NCBI RefSeq assembly: GCF_001310635.1
Contig: NZ_BAXR01000011.1
Location: 1 to 64,000, forward strand
From: Bacillus sp. JCM 19034
GTDB lineage: Bacteria > Bacillota > Bacilli > Bacillales > Bacillaceae_D
DNA: 64,000 bases
Direction: 5' to 3'
Shown: piece by piece, positions 29,604 to 39,083 of the stretch
How positions within the stretch are numbered: the stretch's first letter is position 1
How the letters are laid out: every line of letters begins with the position of its first letter
Notes under the pieces: model-generated
The model's database searches: none
What the model was told of the DNA's origin: nothing
What the model saw: the letters and a program-made list of their open reading frames with translations, nothing else
Position numbers and translations under genes: made by a program

Positions 29604-31213
29604 CAACGAATTTTAATGATTTTCAAATTTCAGAACCAATACAACGTGCGATCAAAGAGATGGGATTCGAAGAGCCTTCTCCAATACAGGAAAAGGCGAT
29701 CCCTGTTATTCTTCAAGGTGGAGACGTCATTGGTCAAGCTCAAACAGGAACCGGAAAGACAGCAGCTTTCGGCATTCCGGTTGTTGATAAAGTGAAACAA
29801 GAACGTTACGTACAAGCCTTGATTTTAACTCCTACACGAGAATTAGCGATTCAAGTGTCAGGTGAATTACAAAAATTATCAGTTCATAAAAAGATTAGAA
29901 CGCTGCCGATTTATGGTGGACAATCGATTGGACATCAAATTAAGGCATTGAAACAAGGTGTACAAGTGGTTATTGGCACTCCAGGGCGTATTTTAGATCA
30001 TTTGCGACGCAACACACTGAAGTTAGATCAAGTTCATACGATTGTACTGGATGAGGCTGATGAAATGCTCGATATGGGATTTGTTGACGATATTGAAATG
30101 ATTTTAAAACAAGTAAATCATAATCGCCAAACGTTACTGTTCTCAGCTACAATGCCTGTTGCGATACGTAAATTGACAAAACGTTATATGAATTCGCCTA
30201 AGACGGTTACGATTAATAAAGGAGAAGTGACCGCTCCATTAATTGACCAAATGTATTTTAAAGTGCTAGAGCGTAATAAAATTGACTCGTTATGCCGTAT
30301 TATTGATAGTGAGGATATAGAACTAGGGATTCTGTTCTGTCGAACTAAAAAGGGAGTAGCGGAGCTTACAGAAGCCTTACAAGCAAGGGGATATTTAGCT
30401 GACGGCTTACACGGTGATCTTACACAGTCACAAAGAGACGCGGTAATGAAAAAGTTCCGTGATTCGTCAGTAGAGTTTTTAATTGCAACAGATGTTGCTG
30501 CGAGAGGAATAGACGTTGAAAATGTTTCACACGTCATCAATTACGATATTCCGCAAGATCCTGAAAGCTATGTACATCGAATTGGACGGACTGGACGTGC
30601 TGGAAAAAAAGGATTAGCGTTAACATTAGTAACACCTAGAGAGATGAAGCATTTACGTTCAATTGAAAAGGAAATTAAAATGACCATTCCTTCTCAAGAT
30701 GTTCCGACAATTGAAGAGGTAGTCGAAAAGCAACAAAACTCATGGAAGAAATTAATTAGCGATCAAATTGCTGCTGGCGGGAAAGAAAATGAACTTTTTA
30801 CACCGTTAGTTGAAGAAATCTTACAGGACCATCAAGCAGAATCAGTCATTGCTGCTCTATTGAAAATGAATTTCTCTAGTGATACGTCCCTTGAGGAGTC
30901 AGGTTATCAGTTTGGTGAGACTGGTGGAGCCAAGGGCATGGTAAGGTTCTTTATTAATGTTGGACGAAATATTCAATTAACTCCGAAAGTGTTAGTTGAT
31001 GAGATCTCTGACTTAGTTGGAATACCTACAAAGTCAATTGGGAAAATTGATATTTTCGAGAACTTTACATTTGTTGAAGTGCCTGAAGATGTCGCACCAT
31101 TTGTCTATGAAGCTTTGCGTTATTCACGCTTAAATGGTGCTAGAGTTAATCTGGAGCCAGCAAAACCTCGTCCAAAAAGAGACCGTAATACACCTTCACG
31201 CACGGAACGGTAG
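29600..31213 (+). CDS. DEAD-box RNA helicase with DbpA-like C-terminal domain
   Basis: 537 residues. Q motif (FNDFQISEPIQRAI ... PSPIQEKAIP), Walker A AQTGTGKTA, VLDEADEM (the DEAD box, about residue 153), LFSATMP, and HRIGRTGRAGKKG in helicase domain 2. The C-terminal segment FINVGRNIQLTP ... GIPTKSIGKIDIFENFTFVEVP is an RRM-like DbpA RNA-binding domain, then a short basic tail. This suggests action on structured RNA, such as 23S rRNA in ribosome assembly, but the specificity is not proven. Overlaps cinA by 4 bases (ATGA), so it is co-translated with it; ends in a strong terminator before recA. The insertion between cinA and recA is unlike B. subtilis. It could be named cshA- or dbpA-like; I leave the symbol empty. 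Confidence 0.9.
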   Translation: MTTNFNDFQISEPIQRAIKEMGFEEPSPIQEKAIPVILQGGDVIGQAQTGTGKTAAFGIPVVDKVKQERYVQALILTPTRELAIQVSGELQKLSVHKKIRTLPIYGGQSIGHQIKALKQGVQVVIGTPGRILDHLRRNTLKLDQVHTIVLDEADEMLDMGFVDDIEMILKQVNHNRQTLLFSATMPVAIRKLTKRYMNSPKTVTINKGEVTAPLIDQMYFKVLERNKIDSLCRIIDSEDIELGILFCRTKKGVAELTEALQARGYLADGLHGDLTQSQRDAVMKKFRDSSVEFLIATDVAARGIDVENVSHVINYDIPQDPESYVHRIGRTGRAGKKGLALTLVTPREMKHLRSIEKEIKMTIPSQDVPTIEEVVEKQQNSWKKLISDQIAAGGKENELFTPLVEEILQDHQAESVIAALLKMNFSSDTSLEESGYQFGETGGAKGMVRFFINVGRNIQLTPKVLVDEISDLVGIPTKSIGKIDIFENFTFVEVPEDVAPFVYEALRYSRLNGARVNLEPAKPRPKRDRNTPSRTER

Positions 31214-31225
31214 TTTCATTTGGAA

Positions 31226-31271
31226 AAAAGCGTCTAAATCGATGAACATGTCTTTTAGACGCTTTTCTTTT
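31226..31271 (+). terminator. intrinsic terminator of the cinA-helicase unit
   Basis: Perfect 13-bp stem AAAAGCGTCTAAA (31226-31238) / TTTAGACGCTTTT (31254-31266), T-rich tail. It separates the helicase from recA. Confidence 0.92.
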
Positions 31272-31350
31272 CCAACCTACCATTGCCACCTTATTTCAAT
31301 CCTTTCTTTTACTCTCTTCTTTCAGTTTAAAAGGTATTTAAAATATTAAG

Positions 31351-31402
31351 CGAATAAATGTTCGTAAAAACTATTGGCAAAAGAAAGAAAACGAGTTATG
31401 AT
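31351..31402 (+). promoter_or_regulatory. recA promoter with LexA (SOS) box
   Basis: CGAATAAATGTTCG (31351-31364) fits the Bacillus SOS box CGAACN4GTTCG with one mismatch. Ten bases on are TTGGCA (31374-31379), exactly 17 bases, and TATGAT (31397-31402), a good sigma-A promoter. LexA bound just upstream of -35 would repress recA. Confidence 0.8.
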
Positions 31403-31461
31403 AGTAGTAGATTCTAGAATAAAGAGCAAAGATATTGTTTATATAGAGGAGAGATTAGATA

Positions 31462-32511
31462 ATGAGTGATCGTAAAGCGGCTTTAGATATGGCGTTGCGC
31501 CAAATTGAGAAACAGTTTGGGAAAGGCTCGATTATGAAGCTTGGTGAGCAGGCAGAGCAAAGAGTTTCAACGATTTCCAGCGGTGCATTAGCATTGGATA
31601 TTGCTTTAGGTGTTGGTGGTTATCCTAAAGGGCGTGTTATTGAAGTATATGGACCTGAATCGTCTGGTAAAACAACTGTCGCCCTTCATGCTATTGCAGA
31701 GATTCAACGGAACGGTGGGCAAGCCGCATTTATTGATGCTGAGCATGCACTCGACCCGGTATATGCACAGAAGTTAGGGGTAAATATCGATGAATTATTG
31801 CTCTCTCAACCTGATACAGGGGAACAGGCGTTAGAAATTGCCGAAGCACTTGTTCGAAGTGGTGCAGTGGATATGATTGTAATCGATAGTGTGGCTGCAC
31901 TTGTTCCTAAAGCTGAAATTGAAGGTGAGATGGGAGATAGTCATGTCGGTTTACAAGCACGTTTAATGTCGCAAGCGTTACGTAAATTATCTGGTGCTAT
32001 TAACAAATCTAAGACGATTGCGATATTTATTAACCAAATTCGTGAAAAAGTCGGTGTCATGTTCGGTAATCCTGAGACAACTCCTGGTGGTCGAGCGTTG
32101 AAATTCTATTCTTCTGTCAGACTTGAAGTTCGTCGAGCAGAAACACTTAAACAAGGAAACGATATGGTAGGAAATAAGACAAAAATTAAAATTGTCAAAA
32201 ATAAGGTTGCACCTCCATTTAAGGTAGCAGAGGTTGATATTATGTATGGGGAAGGGATCTCTCGAGAAGGATCTATTTTGGATATGGCAGCCGAACTTGA
32301 CATTGTACAAAAAAGTGGTGCTTGGTATTCATTTGAAGGAGAAAAGATGGGACAAGGTCGTGAAAATGCGAAGCAATTCCTAAAAGAAAATGCAGATTTA
32401 ACAGAGACGATTGAAGGAATGATTCGCGATCATTATGGCATTAATGGCGAGGTACAAGTAGCTCCGCCTTCCGATGAGGAATTTGAAGAAGTGCCATTTG
32501 ATTTAAAATAA
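31462..32511 (+). CDS. recA: recombinase RecA
   Basis: Central recombinase and SOS co-protease; forms filaments on single-stranded DNA and stimulates LexA self-cleavage. 349 residues. Walker [10 protein letters not shown] (about residues 64-72), Walker [14 protein letters not shown]2 loop region [20 protein letters not shown], acidic C-terminal tail. No frame break. ATG 31462 with TAGAGGAGAG upstream. Upstream SOS box and strong promoter; downstream a hairpin and then an Mre11/Rad50-like repair cluster rather than the pbpX/rny arrangement of B. subtilis. Confidence 0.98.
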   Translation: MSDRKAALDMALRQIEKQFGKGSIMKLGEQAEQRVSTISSGALALDIALGVGGYPKGRVIEVYGPESSGKTTVALHAIAEIQRNGGQAAFIDAEHALDPVYAQKLGVNIDELLLSQPDTGEQALEIAEALVRSGAVDMIVIDSVAALVPKAEIEGEMGDSHVGLQARLMSQALRKLSGAINKSKTIAIFINQIREKVGVMFGNPETTPGGRALKFYSSVRLEVRRAETLKQGNDMVGNKTKIKIVKNKVAPPFKVAEVDIMYGEGISREGSILDMAAELDIVQKSGAWYSFEGEKMGQGRENAKQFLKENADLTETIEGMIRDHYGINGEVQVAPPSDEEFEEVPFDLK

Positions 32512-32534
32512 TCAGATGAAAAATGGGATTGCTG

Positions 32535-32574
32535 AAGGTATGTTAAGTCAATTATGACTGGGCATACCTTTTAA
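32535..32574 (+). terminator. hairpin terminator after recA
   Basis: AAGGTATG / CATACCTT with an inner AGTCA / TGACT helix, then TTTTAATT. The T tract is imperfect, so some read-through into the downstream nuclease genes is possible. Confidence 0.65.
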
Positions 32575-32634
32575 TTCCTTTTTAAAAAAGTTGAGCAATA
32601 TTGCACGACGCTTTTAAGAAAGGGAGATTGTGAA

Positions 32635-33624
32635 ATGAAATTTTTATATGTAACAGACTCTCATATTCGTGGTACTACCCCAAAAAATAGACTAGATAGT
32701 TACGTAGATACATTAAAAACGAAGCTACAAGAAGTGATATCGATTGCTAATCAAGAATGTGTTGATCTCATTTTGCATGGTGGTGATGTATTTGATCGAC
32801 CGGACTTATCTCCTAATGTTGTTGGGCAATTTGCGAGAATTTTCAAAAAATCTAATGCGCCTATTTACGTTGTTGCGGGCAATCATGACACGTTTGGGCA
32901 TAACCCTGACACGTTATCTAGAACAATGCTAGGGTTAATGGATTCATTTGGTGTAATGACTGTTATTCATCCAGAAGAGCCACTAATGATACATGACGAA
33001 GAATGTGTCATCCAAATTAGCGGTCAACCGTACCATTATGATCTTGATCAGCGTGACCCTAAATTAGATTATTACCCTAAAAGAGCTGAACATGTCGACG
33101 TTGCCATACATATCGTTCATAGTATGCTCGTAGAAAAAGCACTACCAGAAGGAGTCGCTCATACGTTAATCGACCATATTTGGGGAACAACAGCGGACAT
33201 TATCTTAACAGGACATTTCCACGGGGGATTTGGCATTAAAGAGAAAAACGGTAAATTCATTTGTAATCCAGGAGCACTAGCCAGGGTTAATAATCACTGG
33301 TCTGAAATAAACCGTAAACCTAAAGTGATCATTGGTGAAGTGAAGAATGGAAAGATTCAACTCTGTGAACAAACGCTTGAGAATGCTGAAGACGGAGATC
33401 AAGTTTTAGATCGTTCATTTTTAGAAAAGGCACTTCACCAAGAAGAAAAGCTGCATTCCTTTGTACAGCAAGTGAAAGAAGCTTCACAGTTTCAATCACT
33501 AAATATGGGTGATATTATTAAGGAAATTGCTTCATTACAAAATGTAGAAGAAAAGGTACGACAAGAAGCCTTACGGAGAATGACGTTGGTTGAAGAGAAG
33601 TGGAAGGATGGTCAATATGAATAA
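32635..33624 (+). CDS. Mre11/SbcD-like metallophosphoesterase (nuclease)
   Basis: 329 residues. The five phosphoesterase motifs are intact: VTDSHIRG (metal Asp8 and His10), HGGDVFDRPD, AGNHDTFG, HIVHSM (His about 162) and TGHFHGGFG. This is the SbcD/Mre11 arrangement for a two-metal DNA nuclease; a C-terminal helical region (about 260-329) could contact the ATPase partner. ATG 32635 with AAAGGGAG upstream. The stop lies inside the start region of the ATPase gene, so they are translationally coupled. No SOS box is seen directly upstream. Role in double-strand-end processing is inferred from the family and from recA next door. Distinct from the usual long-chain SbcCD pair because its partner is split. 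Confidence 0.88.
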   Translation: MKFLYVTDSHIRGTTPKNRLDSYVDTLKTKLQEVISIANQECVDLILHGGDVFDRPDLSPNVVGQFARIFKKSNAPIYVVAGNHDTFGHNPDTLSRTMLGLMDSFGVMTVIHPEEPLMIHDEECVIQISGQPYHYDLDQRDPKLDYYPKRAEHVDVAIHIVHSMLVEKALPEGVAHTLIDHIWGTTADIILTGHFHGGFGIKEKNGKFICNPGALARVNNHWSEINRKPKVIIGEVKNGKIQLCEQTLENAEDGDQVLDRSFLEKALHQEEKLHSFVQQVKEASQFQSLNMGDIIKEIASLQNVEEKVRQEALRRMTLVEEKWKDGQYE

Positions 33625-35049
33625 CATCCGGTCAGTACATATTGAGAATTTTCAATCACATCTTGATACGTATATCGAGTTTGACAATGGCTTAAATATG
33701 ATTGTTGGGCAATCAGATAGTGGGAAAACAGCGATTATTCGTGCGATTCGTTGGGCCTTATTTAACCAACCAAAAGGTACGGACTTCTTAAGGGTATCAG
33801 CTGATTTTGTCAGAGTAACTGTCACATTATCAAATGATACAATCATTTGCCGTGAACGAACCTCCTCCAAAAACCGTTATTCGATTAAACGTCCAGAACA
33901 AGATGATTTGATTTTAGAAGGGTTTGGTTTTTCTGTACCTCACGAGGTGTTGGAAGCTCATGGAATGGGGCATCTACGCGTCGATACTGACCGGGATTTA
34001 GCACTCCATGTTTCTCAGCAGCTAGACGGGCCTTTTTTACTTGAGGAAACGAGTTCAACTAGAGCGAAAGTACTTGGGCGAATTAGCGGAGCTCATTATT
34101 TGGATATGGCAATAAGGCAAACGTCAAGAGATGTATCGCAGCTTAATCAACGTGTCCGCCACGAAGAAGAGGCGATTGAGAAGCTTGAAAAGGAGCTTGA
34201 ACCATATGCGAATGTTGACCAATTAAAAAAGGAGCTAGACAATGTTTCCCATAAAATAAGCGAAATTTCAATTCTAATAGAAAAAAAGCAACAGCTAGAA
34301 CGTATTTCTAATTTAATGAAACAAATGACAGAAGAAGAAGTTGTACAAAGTAGAAATAAAAAGCTTGTCCAACATGTTCACGAGTGGGAAGCGGTCGTAT
34401 CACAACTTGAAGTAAGTACAACAAAATATCAAGCTTTTGTTCGCTTACAAACTAGATATAATCAATTGCAAGATAGCATGGAGAAGTGCTTGCTCTGGAT
34501 CGAAAAAACAAAAGATGTAATGAAAGCTAATGAAAATACTCACAGTCTAGATCGTATTTTGAAAAAAGCAAATCGTTTAATGCAACTCCAACAACTTTCT
34601 AAAAAAGTTAGTGAACAACATCAAAAACAAATACAATCAGTACAATTGACTTCATTTTTAAGTGAGATTGAGGATAACCTCGTTGATGAAATTAATCAGA
34701 AAAAGAGCAATTGAACGTTTTCAGTCGTTTTAAAATGAGGTTGGATACGAGAAATAATGAGATCAATAAAGTACACCAATTTATTTCGCAACTTCCAGAA
34801 ATTGAGTTGATTTTGGATAATATAGCTATCATTGAAAATAGAACAAGTCAGCTGCAAAAATTAAAATCTACCCATTCATCATTGATAGAATACGAGCGGA
34901 GAATAAAAGAAGGAATTGCCTTCATTAAATCGCAAATGGAGGTAATTGAGACGTATGAACAAGAGAGAATGGAACTGCTTTTGAAAAAGGGAACGTGCCC
35001 AACCTGTGGCAAAAATATGAAAAATCTAGATCACCATCATTTTAATTAA
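33617..35049 (+). CDS. N-terminal half of a Rad50/SbcC-like ATPase, ending at a zinc hook; one frame break
   Basis: About 477 residues after repair. Opens with IRSVHIENFQSHLDTYIEF and Walker A GQSDSGKT (residues 31-38), the Rad50/SbcC N-lobe. From about 165 a long coiled coil continues to a terminal CPTCGK (about residues 461-466), a zinc-hook motif that lies only 17 residues from the end. There is no signature motif or Walker B; these are in the gene at 35310. The frame breaks at the A run 34700-34704 (five for six), restoring INQKKEQLNVFSRF. By contrast, the end after the hook is not a frame error: a stop, then AAGGAGGAC and a new start follow. Start ATG 33617 after GTGGAAGGATGG. Confidence 0.87.
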
Positions 35050-35068
35050 CGAAGGAGGACTTTTGTTT

Positions 35069-35320
35069 ATGTCGATTGAACAACAGCTAACACAAATGAA
35101 ACAAGCAATTGAAAAAGCAAAAGATATGAAATATCGAGCAGAAGCAAAATTAGAAGAATTAGAAAATCAAAAATCAAGGTTACTAGAGGAGCTCGAAGAT
35201 TTAGGAGTAAAGCCTGAAGAACTTGATAGTGAAATCATGCGATTAGAGCAAACAATTGAGCAGACATTAAAGGAAACATGGGAATTAATCCCGAAAGAAT
35301 TGATCGACCATGAACGTTAA
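35069..35320 (+). CDS. small coiled-coil protein between the ATPase halves
   Basis: 83 residues from ATG 35069 (or two codons longer from TTG 35063), behind a strong AAGGAGGAC. Almost entirely predicted coiled coil: heptad-like MKYRAEAKLEELENQKSR, LLEELEDLGVKPEELDSE and IMRLEQTIEQTLKE. No catalytic motif and no Cys. The stop overlaps the next start by 11 bases. It could supply part of the return arm of the split Rad50-like coil or act as a linker subunit; that is inference. Not recognised as a named family. Confidence 0.75.
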   Translation: MSIEQQLTQMKQAIEKAKDMKYRAEAKLEELENQKSRLLEELEDLGVKPEELDSEIMRLEQTIEQTLKETWELIPKELIDHER

Positions 35321-35975
35321 TGACGTGCATGAACGCTATTTGAGATTGCAGAATAAATACGAAGAAGCACGAACGAAATGGAATCGTCTTGATGAGCGTA
35401 GACGGTTACTAGAAGAGCAAATAGCAATCAAGAAAGCGGAACTAGATTCTTATTTTGAGGCGGTCGATACGTACGAGAAGGCACGGGTGCTGCTACAGCA
35501 GTCTGCTGAATACGCTCGGGAGCAAGCAAAGCAGCAAATTGAAACACTGGTGACGAACGCCCTTCAATATGTGTTCGGTCCGTTATTTTCATTCCAAATA
35601 GAAATCGATGAGCATGGTGCTAAGCCGATAGCAGAGTTTTATGTTGTATCAGAATACGAAGGGATAATAGTGAAAACAAAACCACAAGATGCACGCGGTG
35701 GCGGTGTTGTTGATATTGTAACTTTAGCCCTTCGCGTGGCATTGATTGAAACGATTCACCCTAAACGCGAGGGTCCTTTATTATTAGATGAACCAGGTAA
35801 ACATGTTTCAGGAGAATATGTCTATGCTCTATATGAATTTTTAAAGTCACTAAGCACGATGTTTAATCGACAAATTATTATGATTACACACAATTATCAT
35901 TTGGCACAATCAGGCGATCGAGCATATGAAGTTCAAATGAGGGATGGTGTTAGTGAGGTTTCAAACGTTGACTAG
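35310..35975 (+). CDS. C-terminal half of the Rad50/SbcC-like ATPase
   Basis: 221 residues. Coiled coil at about 5-80, then the C-lobe of an SMC/Rad50-type ATPase: PLFSFQIEIDEHG strand region, signature-like DARGGGVVDIVTLALRVAL (about 127-145), Walker B EGPLLLDEP (154-162) and H-loop MITHNYHLAQ (His194). There is no Walker A, which is in the gene at 33617, so a working ATPase needs both proteins. ATG 35310 lies within the end of the previous gene with only a weak ribosome-binding site, so coupled translation is likely. Last gene of the cluster; rny follows in the same direction after 149 bases. Confidence 0.88.
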   Translation: MNVNDVHERYLRLQNKYEEARTKWNRLDERRRLLEEQIAIKKAELDSYFEAVDTYEKARVLLQQSAEYAREQAKQQIETLVTNALQYVFGPLFSFQIEIDEHGAKPIAEFYVVSEYEGIIVKTKPQDARGGGVVDIVTLALRVALIETIHPKREGPLLLDEPGKHVSGEYVYALYEFLKSLSTMFNRQIIMITHNYHLAQSGDRAYEVQMRDGVSEVSNVD

Positions 35976-36124
35976 CTTGACAATGGTTAACTTGAGCTTT
36001 AAAATTAAGAAGAATGCGGTTATTACAACTTTTTTTTTCGATTAATCGCGATCATTTTATTTTATGTTTCATGATAGTATGAAATTTGACACCCAACAAT
36101 TAGATAGCAAGAGGAGGTGAAAGA

Positions 36125-37699
36125 GTGAGTTTTGAGATAGATATAATCCTCTTCTCCGCTTTGCTTGTTGTCTCTGCAATCGTATTTGCAGTTGTTGGAT
36201 ATCTTGTTCGAAGATCCATTGCAGAAGCCAAAATTACTAGTGCGGAATTTGCGGCGAAACAAATTGTGGAAGATGCGAAACGTGATGCTGAAGCGAGTAA
36301 AAAAGAAGCCATCCTTGAAGTTAAGGATGAAGCTCATAAAATACGTACTGAAGCAGAACGTGAAGTTCGTGAACGCAGAAATGAGATTCAAAAACAAGAG
36401 AATCGTTTGGTTCAAAAAGAAGAGATTCTTGACCGGAAAAGTGAAACCTTAGATAAGAAAGAGGAATCTTTGGAAAAAAGGGAGGAATCTCTCACCAAAA
36501 AACAACGCCAAATTGAAGAGATGGAAAACAAAGTGGAGGAGATTCGGAAGCAACAACAATTAGAACTTGAACGTGTATCCGGATTAACCCGCGAAGAAGC
36601 TCGTGATGCTATTCGTCATGAGTTAGAGCAAGAGCTAGCTCACGAAACAGCTCATATGATTAAAGAACGAATGGTTGAAGCGAAGGATGAAGCCGATAAA
36701 AAAGCGAAGGACATTTTATCGTTAGCCATTCAACGTTGCTCAGCTGATCACGTTGCTGAATCAACTGTTTCGGTTGTTTCACTTCCTAATGATGAGATGA
36801 AAGGCCGTATTATTGGGCGTGAAGGCCGGAATATTCGTGCACTTGAAACGTTAACAGGAATTGATTTAATTATTGATGACACGCCAGAAGCAGTTATCTT
36901 ATCTGGTTTTGATCCGATTAGAAGGGAAATTGCTCGAACTGCTCTTGAAAAGTTAGTACAGGATGGAAGAATTCATCCGGCACGTATTGAGGAAATGGTA
37001 GATAAATCTCGTCGTGAAGTGGATGAACTAATTCGAGAGTATGGAGAACAAACAACCTTTGAAATGGGAATTCATGGGTTACATCCTGATTTAATCAAAA
37101 TTTTAGGTCGTTTAAAATTTAGAACGAGCTATGGTCAAAATGTGTTGAAGCATTCAATGGAGGTCGCCCATTTAGCTGGTTTAATGGCTTCAGAGCTTGG
37201 GGAAGATGTGAAGCTGGCTAAGCGAGCTGGATTGTTGCATGATATCGGGAAAGCGATTGACCATGAAGTAGAAGGAAGTCATGTAGAAATTGGAGTAGAG
37301 CTCGCGACGAAATATAAAGAGCATCCTACTGTCATTAATGCGATTGCTTCTCATCATGGAGATACGGCGTCTACTTCAATTATTTCGACATTAGTCGCTG
37401 CCGCTGATGCTTTATCTGCTGCTCGTCCGGGAGCTAGAAGGGAAACGCTTGAAACGTATATTCGTCGTCTCGAGAAGTTAGAGGAGATTTCGGAGTCGTT
37501 TGAAGGTGTCGAAAAAACGTACGCGATTCAAGCAGGACGTGAAGTAAGAATTCTCGTTCGTCCTGATGTCGTAGACGATGCCCTTGCCCATAAGTTAGCT
37601 CGTGATATTACGAAAAAAATTGAGGAAGAATTAGATTATCCAGGTCATATTCGGGTTACAGTCATTCGAGAGACGAGAGCAGTTGAATATGCTAAGTAA
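36125..37699 (+). CDS. rny: ribonuclease Y
   Basis: Membrane-anchored endoribonuclease that starts bulk mRNA decay (YmdA). 524 residues. N-terminal membrane helix ([23 protein letters not shown]), a long charged coiled coil (about 30-200), KH domain with [20 protein letters not shown] domain with [22 protein letters not shown] and ASHHGD, and the C-terminal [20 protein letters not shown] 36125 follows AGGAGGTGAAA. Length and order (before ymdB and spoVS) agree with B. subtilis. Terminator follows. Confidence 0.97.
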   Translation: MSFEIDIILFSALLVVSAIVFAVVGYLVRRSIAEAKITSAEFAAKQIVEDAKRDAEASKKEAILEVKDEAHKIRTEAEREVRERRNEIQKQENRLVQKEEILDRKSETLDKKEESLEKREESLTKKQRQIEEMENKVEEIRKQQQLELERVSGLTREEARDAIRHELEQELAHETAHMIKERMVEAKDEADKKAKDILSLAIQRCSADHVAESTVSVVSLPNDEMKGRIIGREGRNIRALETLTGIDLIIDDTPEAVILSGFDPIRREIARTALEKLVQDGRIHPARIEEMVDKSRREVDELIREYGEQTTFEMGIHGLHPDLIKILGRLKFRTSYGQNVLKHSMEVAHLAGLMASELGEDVKLAKRAGLLHDIGKAIDHEVEGSHVEIGVELATKYKEHPTVINAIASHHGDTASTSIISTLVAAADALSAARPGARRETLETYIRRLEKLEEISESFEGVEKTYAIQAGREVRILVRPDVVDDALAHKLARDITKKIEEELDYPGHIRVTVIRETRAVEYAK

Positions 37700-37727
37700 A
37701 GTGGCGACTTGTCGCCACTTTCTTTTA
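37698..37727 (+). terminator. intrinsic terminator of rny
   Basis: AAAGTGGCGAC / GTCGCCACTTT, arms separated by TT, followed by CTTTTAT. Confidence 0.85.
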
Positions 37728-37756
37728 TAGATTATTACATTTAGTTAGGAGTTTTT

Positions 37757-38557
37757 ATGAGAATATTATTTATTGGTGATGTATACGGAGCACCGGGGCG
37801 GCAAATGATCCAAGAATATACGGCAAAGTTAAAAAAGCAATATAAGCCGACAATAACGATTATTAATGGAGAAAATGCAGCATCAGGTAAAGGGATTACG
37901 GAGAAAATTTATAAAGGTTTTTTAGATGCAGGTGCACAGGTCATTACGCTAGGGAATCATACGTGGGATAATCGGGGAATTTTCGAATTTATTGAAAATG
38001 CGAAACATATCGTACGCCCAGCAAATTATCCTGAAGGAACCCCTGGAAAAGGGTATACATTTCATCGCTATAATGATCTAGAAATTGCCGTTGTTAATTT
38101 AATGGGGAGAACATTTCTGCCCGCAATTGATTGTCCGTTTAAACGAGCAGATGAAATTATTCAGGAAGTTTCAAAAAGAACACCGTTTATTTTTGTCGAC
38201 TTTCATGCTGAAGCGACAAGCGAAAAGCAAGCAATGGGTTGGTATTTAGACGGGAGGGTTAGTGCCGTTGTTGGTACTCATACTCATGTTCAAACAGCGG
38301 ATGAGCGTATCTTAGAAAAAGGAACGGCCTATCTAACAGATGTTGGGATGACTGGACCATATGACGGTATTTTAGGTGTTGATCGTGAGGCTGTTCTTCA
38401 GAAATTTCTTACCCAATTACCTGTTCGTTTTGAAGTTGCTGAAGGAAGAAAGCAGTTAAGTGCAGTTGTCATTGATTTAGATGGTAAAACAGGATTGGCA
38501 AAAAATATAACCCGCATTCAAATTAATGATGACCAGCCTGTAAGTATGCATGACTAA
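37757..38557 (+). CDS. ymdB: YmdB family metallophosphoesterase
   Basis: Phosphodiesterase of the YmdB family, able to hydrolyse 2',3'-cyclic nucleotides; in B. subtilis it decides between motility and biofilm states. 266 residues with all metal motifs: GDVYGAPGR, INGENAASGKGI, LGNHTWDN, DFHAEATSEKQA and VVGTHTHVQTADERIL, then MTGPYDGILGV. ATG 37757 seven bases after AGGAG. Between rny and spoVS, as in B. subtilis. Confidence 0.96.
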   Translation: MRILFIGDVYGAPGRQMIQEYTAKLKKQYKPTITIINGENAASGKGITEKIYKGFLDAGAQVITLGNHTWDNRGIFEFIENAKHIVRPANYPEGTPGKGYTFHRYNDLEIAVVNLMGRTFLPAIDCPFKRADEIIQEVSKRTPFIFVDFHAEATSEKQAMGWYLDGRVSAVVGTHTHVQTADERILEKGTAYLTDVGMTGPYDGILGVDREAVLQKFLTQLPVRFEVAEGRKQLSAVVIDLDGKTGLAKNITRIQINDDQPVSMHD

Positions 38558-39083
38558 AGTCTTTAATCAAAACGAATAGAGTTAATAAGAGTTGTACCGG
38601 CTTCACTTTCACTCACTGTTTAAGATAAATAATGCTTTTGGTACATCTCTAGCTTTGGGTATTTAGCGAAACCACATTTCTTCAAAAGGTGGTTTCTTTT
38701 TATTTTACAATTCGTTTTAGATGCAGTGGGAGTTGCTTGTTTGTCATATAATCTCATCAAATCTGATAGATTGGATATAAAAGAATATATCCTAAGTTAG
38801 TTTGTCACTTGTGATAAAAGATTGCAAGTCATCTTCTATTGGCAGCCTACTATTTGTTTTTAAGAAGGTATCCTTATATTCGCTCGTTTCGAATCGTTGC
38901 TGCTGTTTTTGAAAAATCGTGATGGTATTTTCAAATATTTTTGGAATATGATTTGCTTTGCTGAAATAAAATGAATTAGATATTGCATCTCGTATGCGTG
39001 GATGATCCCAACATACAGTCGTCATCATAAAAAACTAGGACCGATGGACAACCTAACGTATCGTTTAAGAGGAGGTACTCGAA
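38558..39083. other. gap between ymdB and spoVS
   Basis: Contains a terminator at 38668-38702 and the spoVS ribosome-binding site. On the minus strand 38792-39028 an open frame of 78 codons begins MMTTVCWDHPRIRD. It has no ribosome-binding site, no recognised relatives and no clear promoter, so I do not call it a gene. Confidence 0.5.
38668..38702 (+). terminator. terminator downstream of ymdB
   Basis: GAAACCAC (38668-38675) / GTGGTTTC (38689-38696), 13-base loop, then TTTTTATTTT. Confidence 0.8.

Noticed and set aside
38792..39028. 78-codon minus-strand frame between ymdB and spoVS
   Set aside because: No ribosome-binding site before the ATG pair, no promoter, no recognised relatives; kept only as a note in the gap entry.
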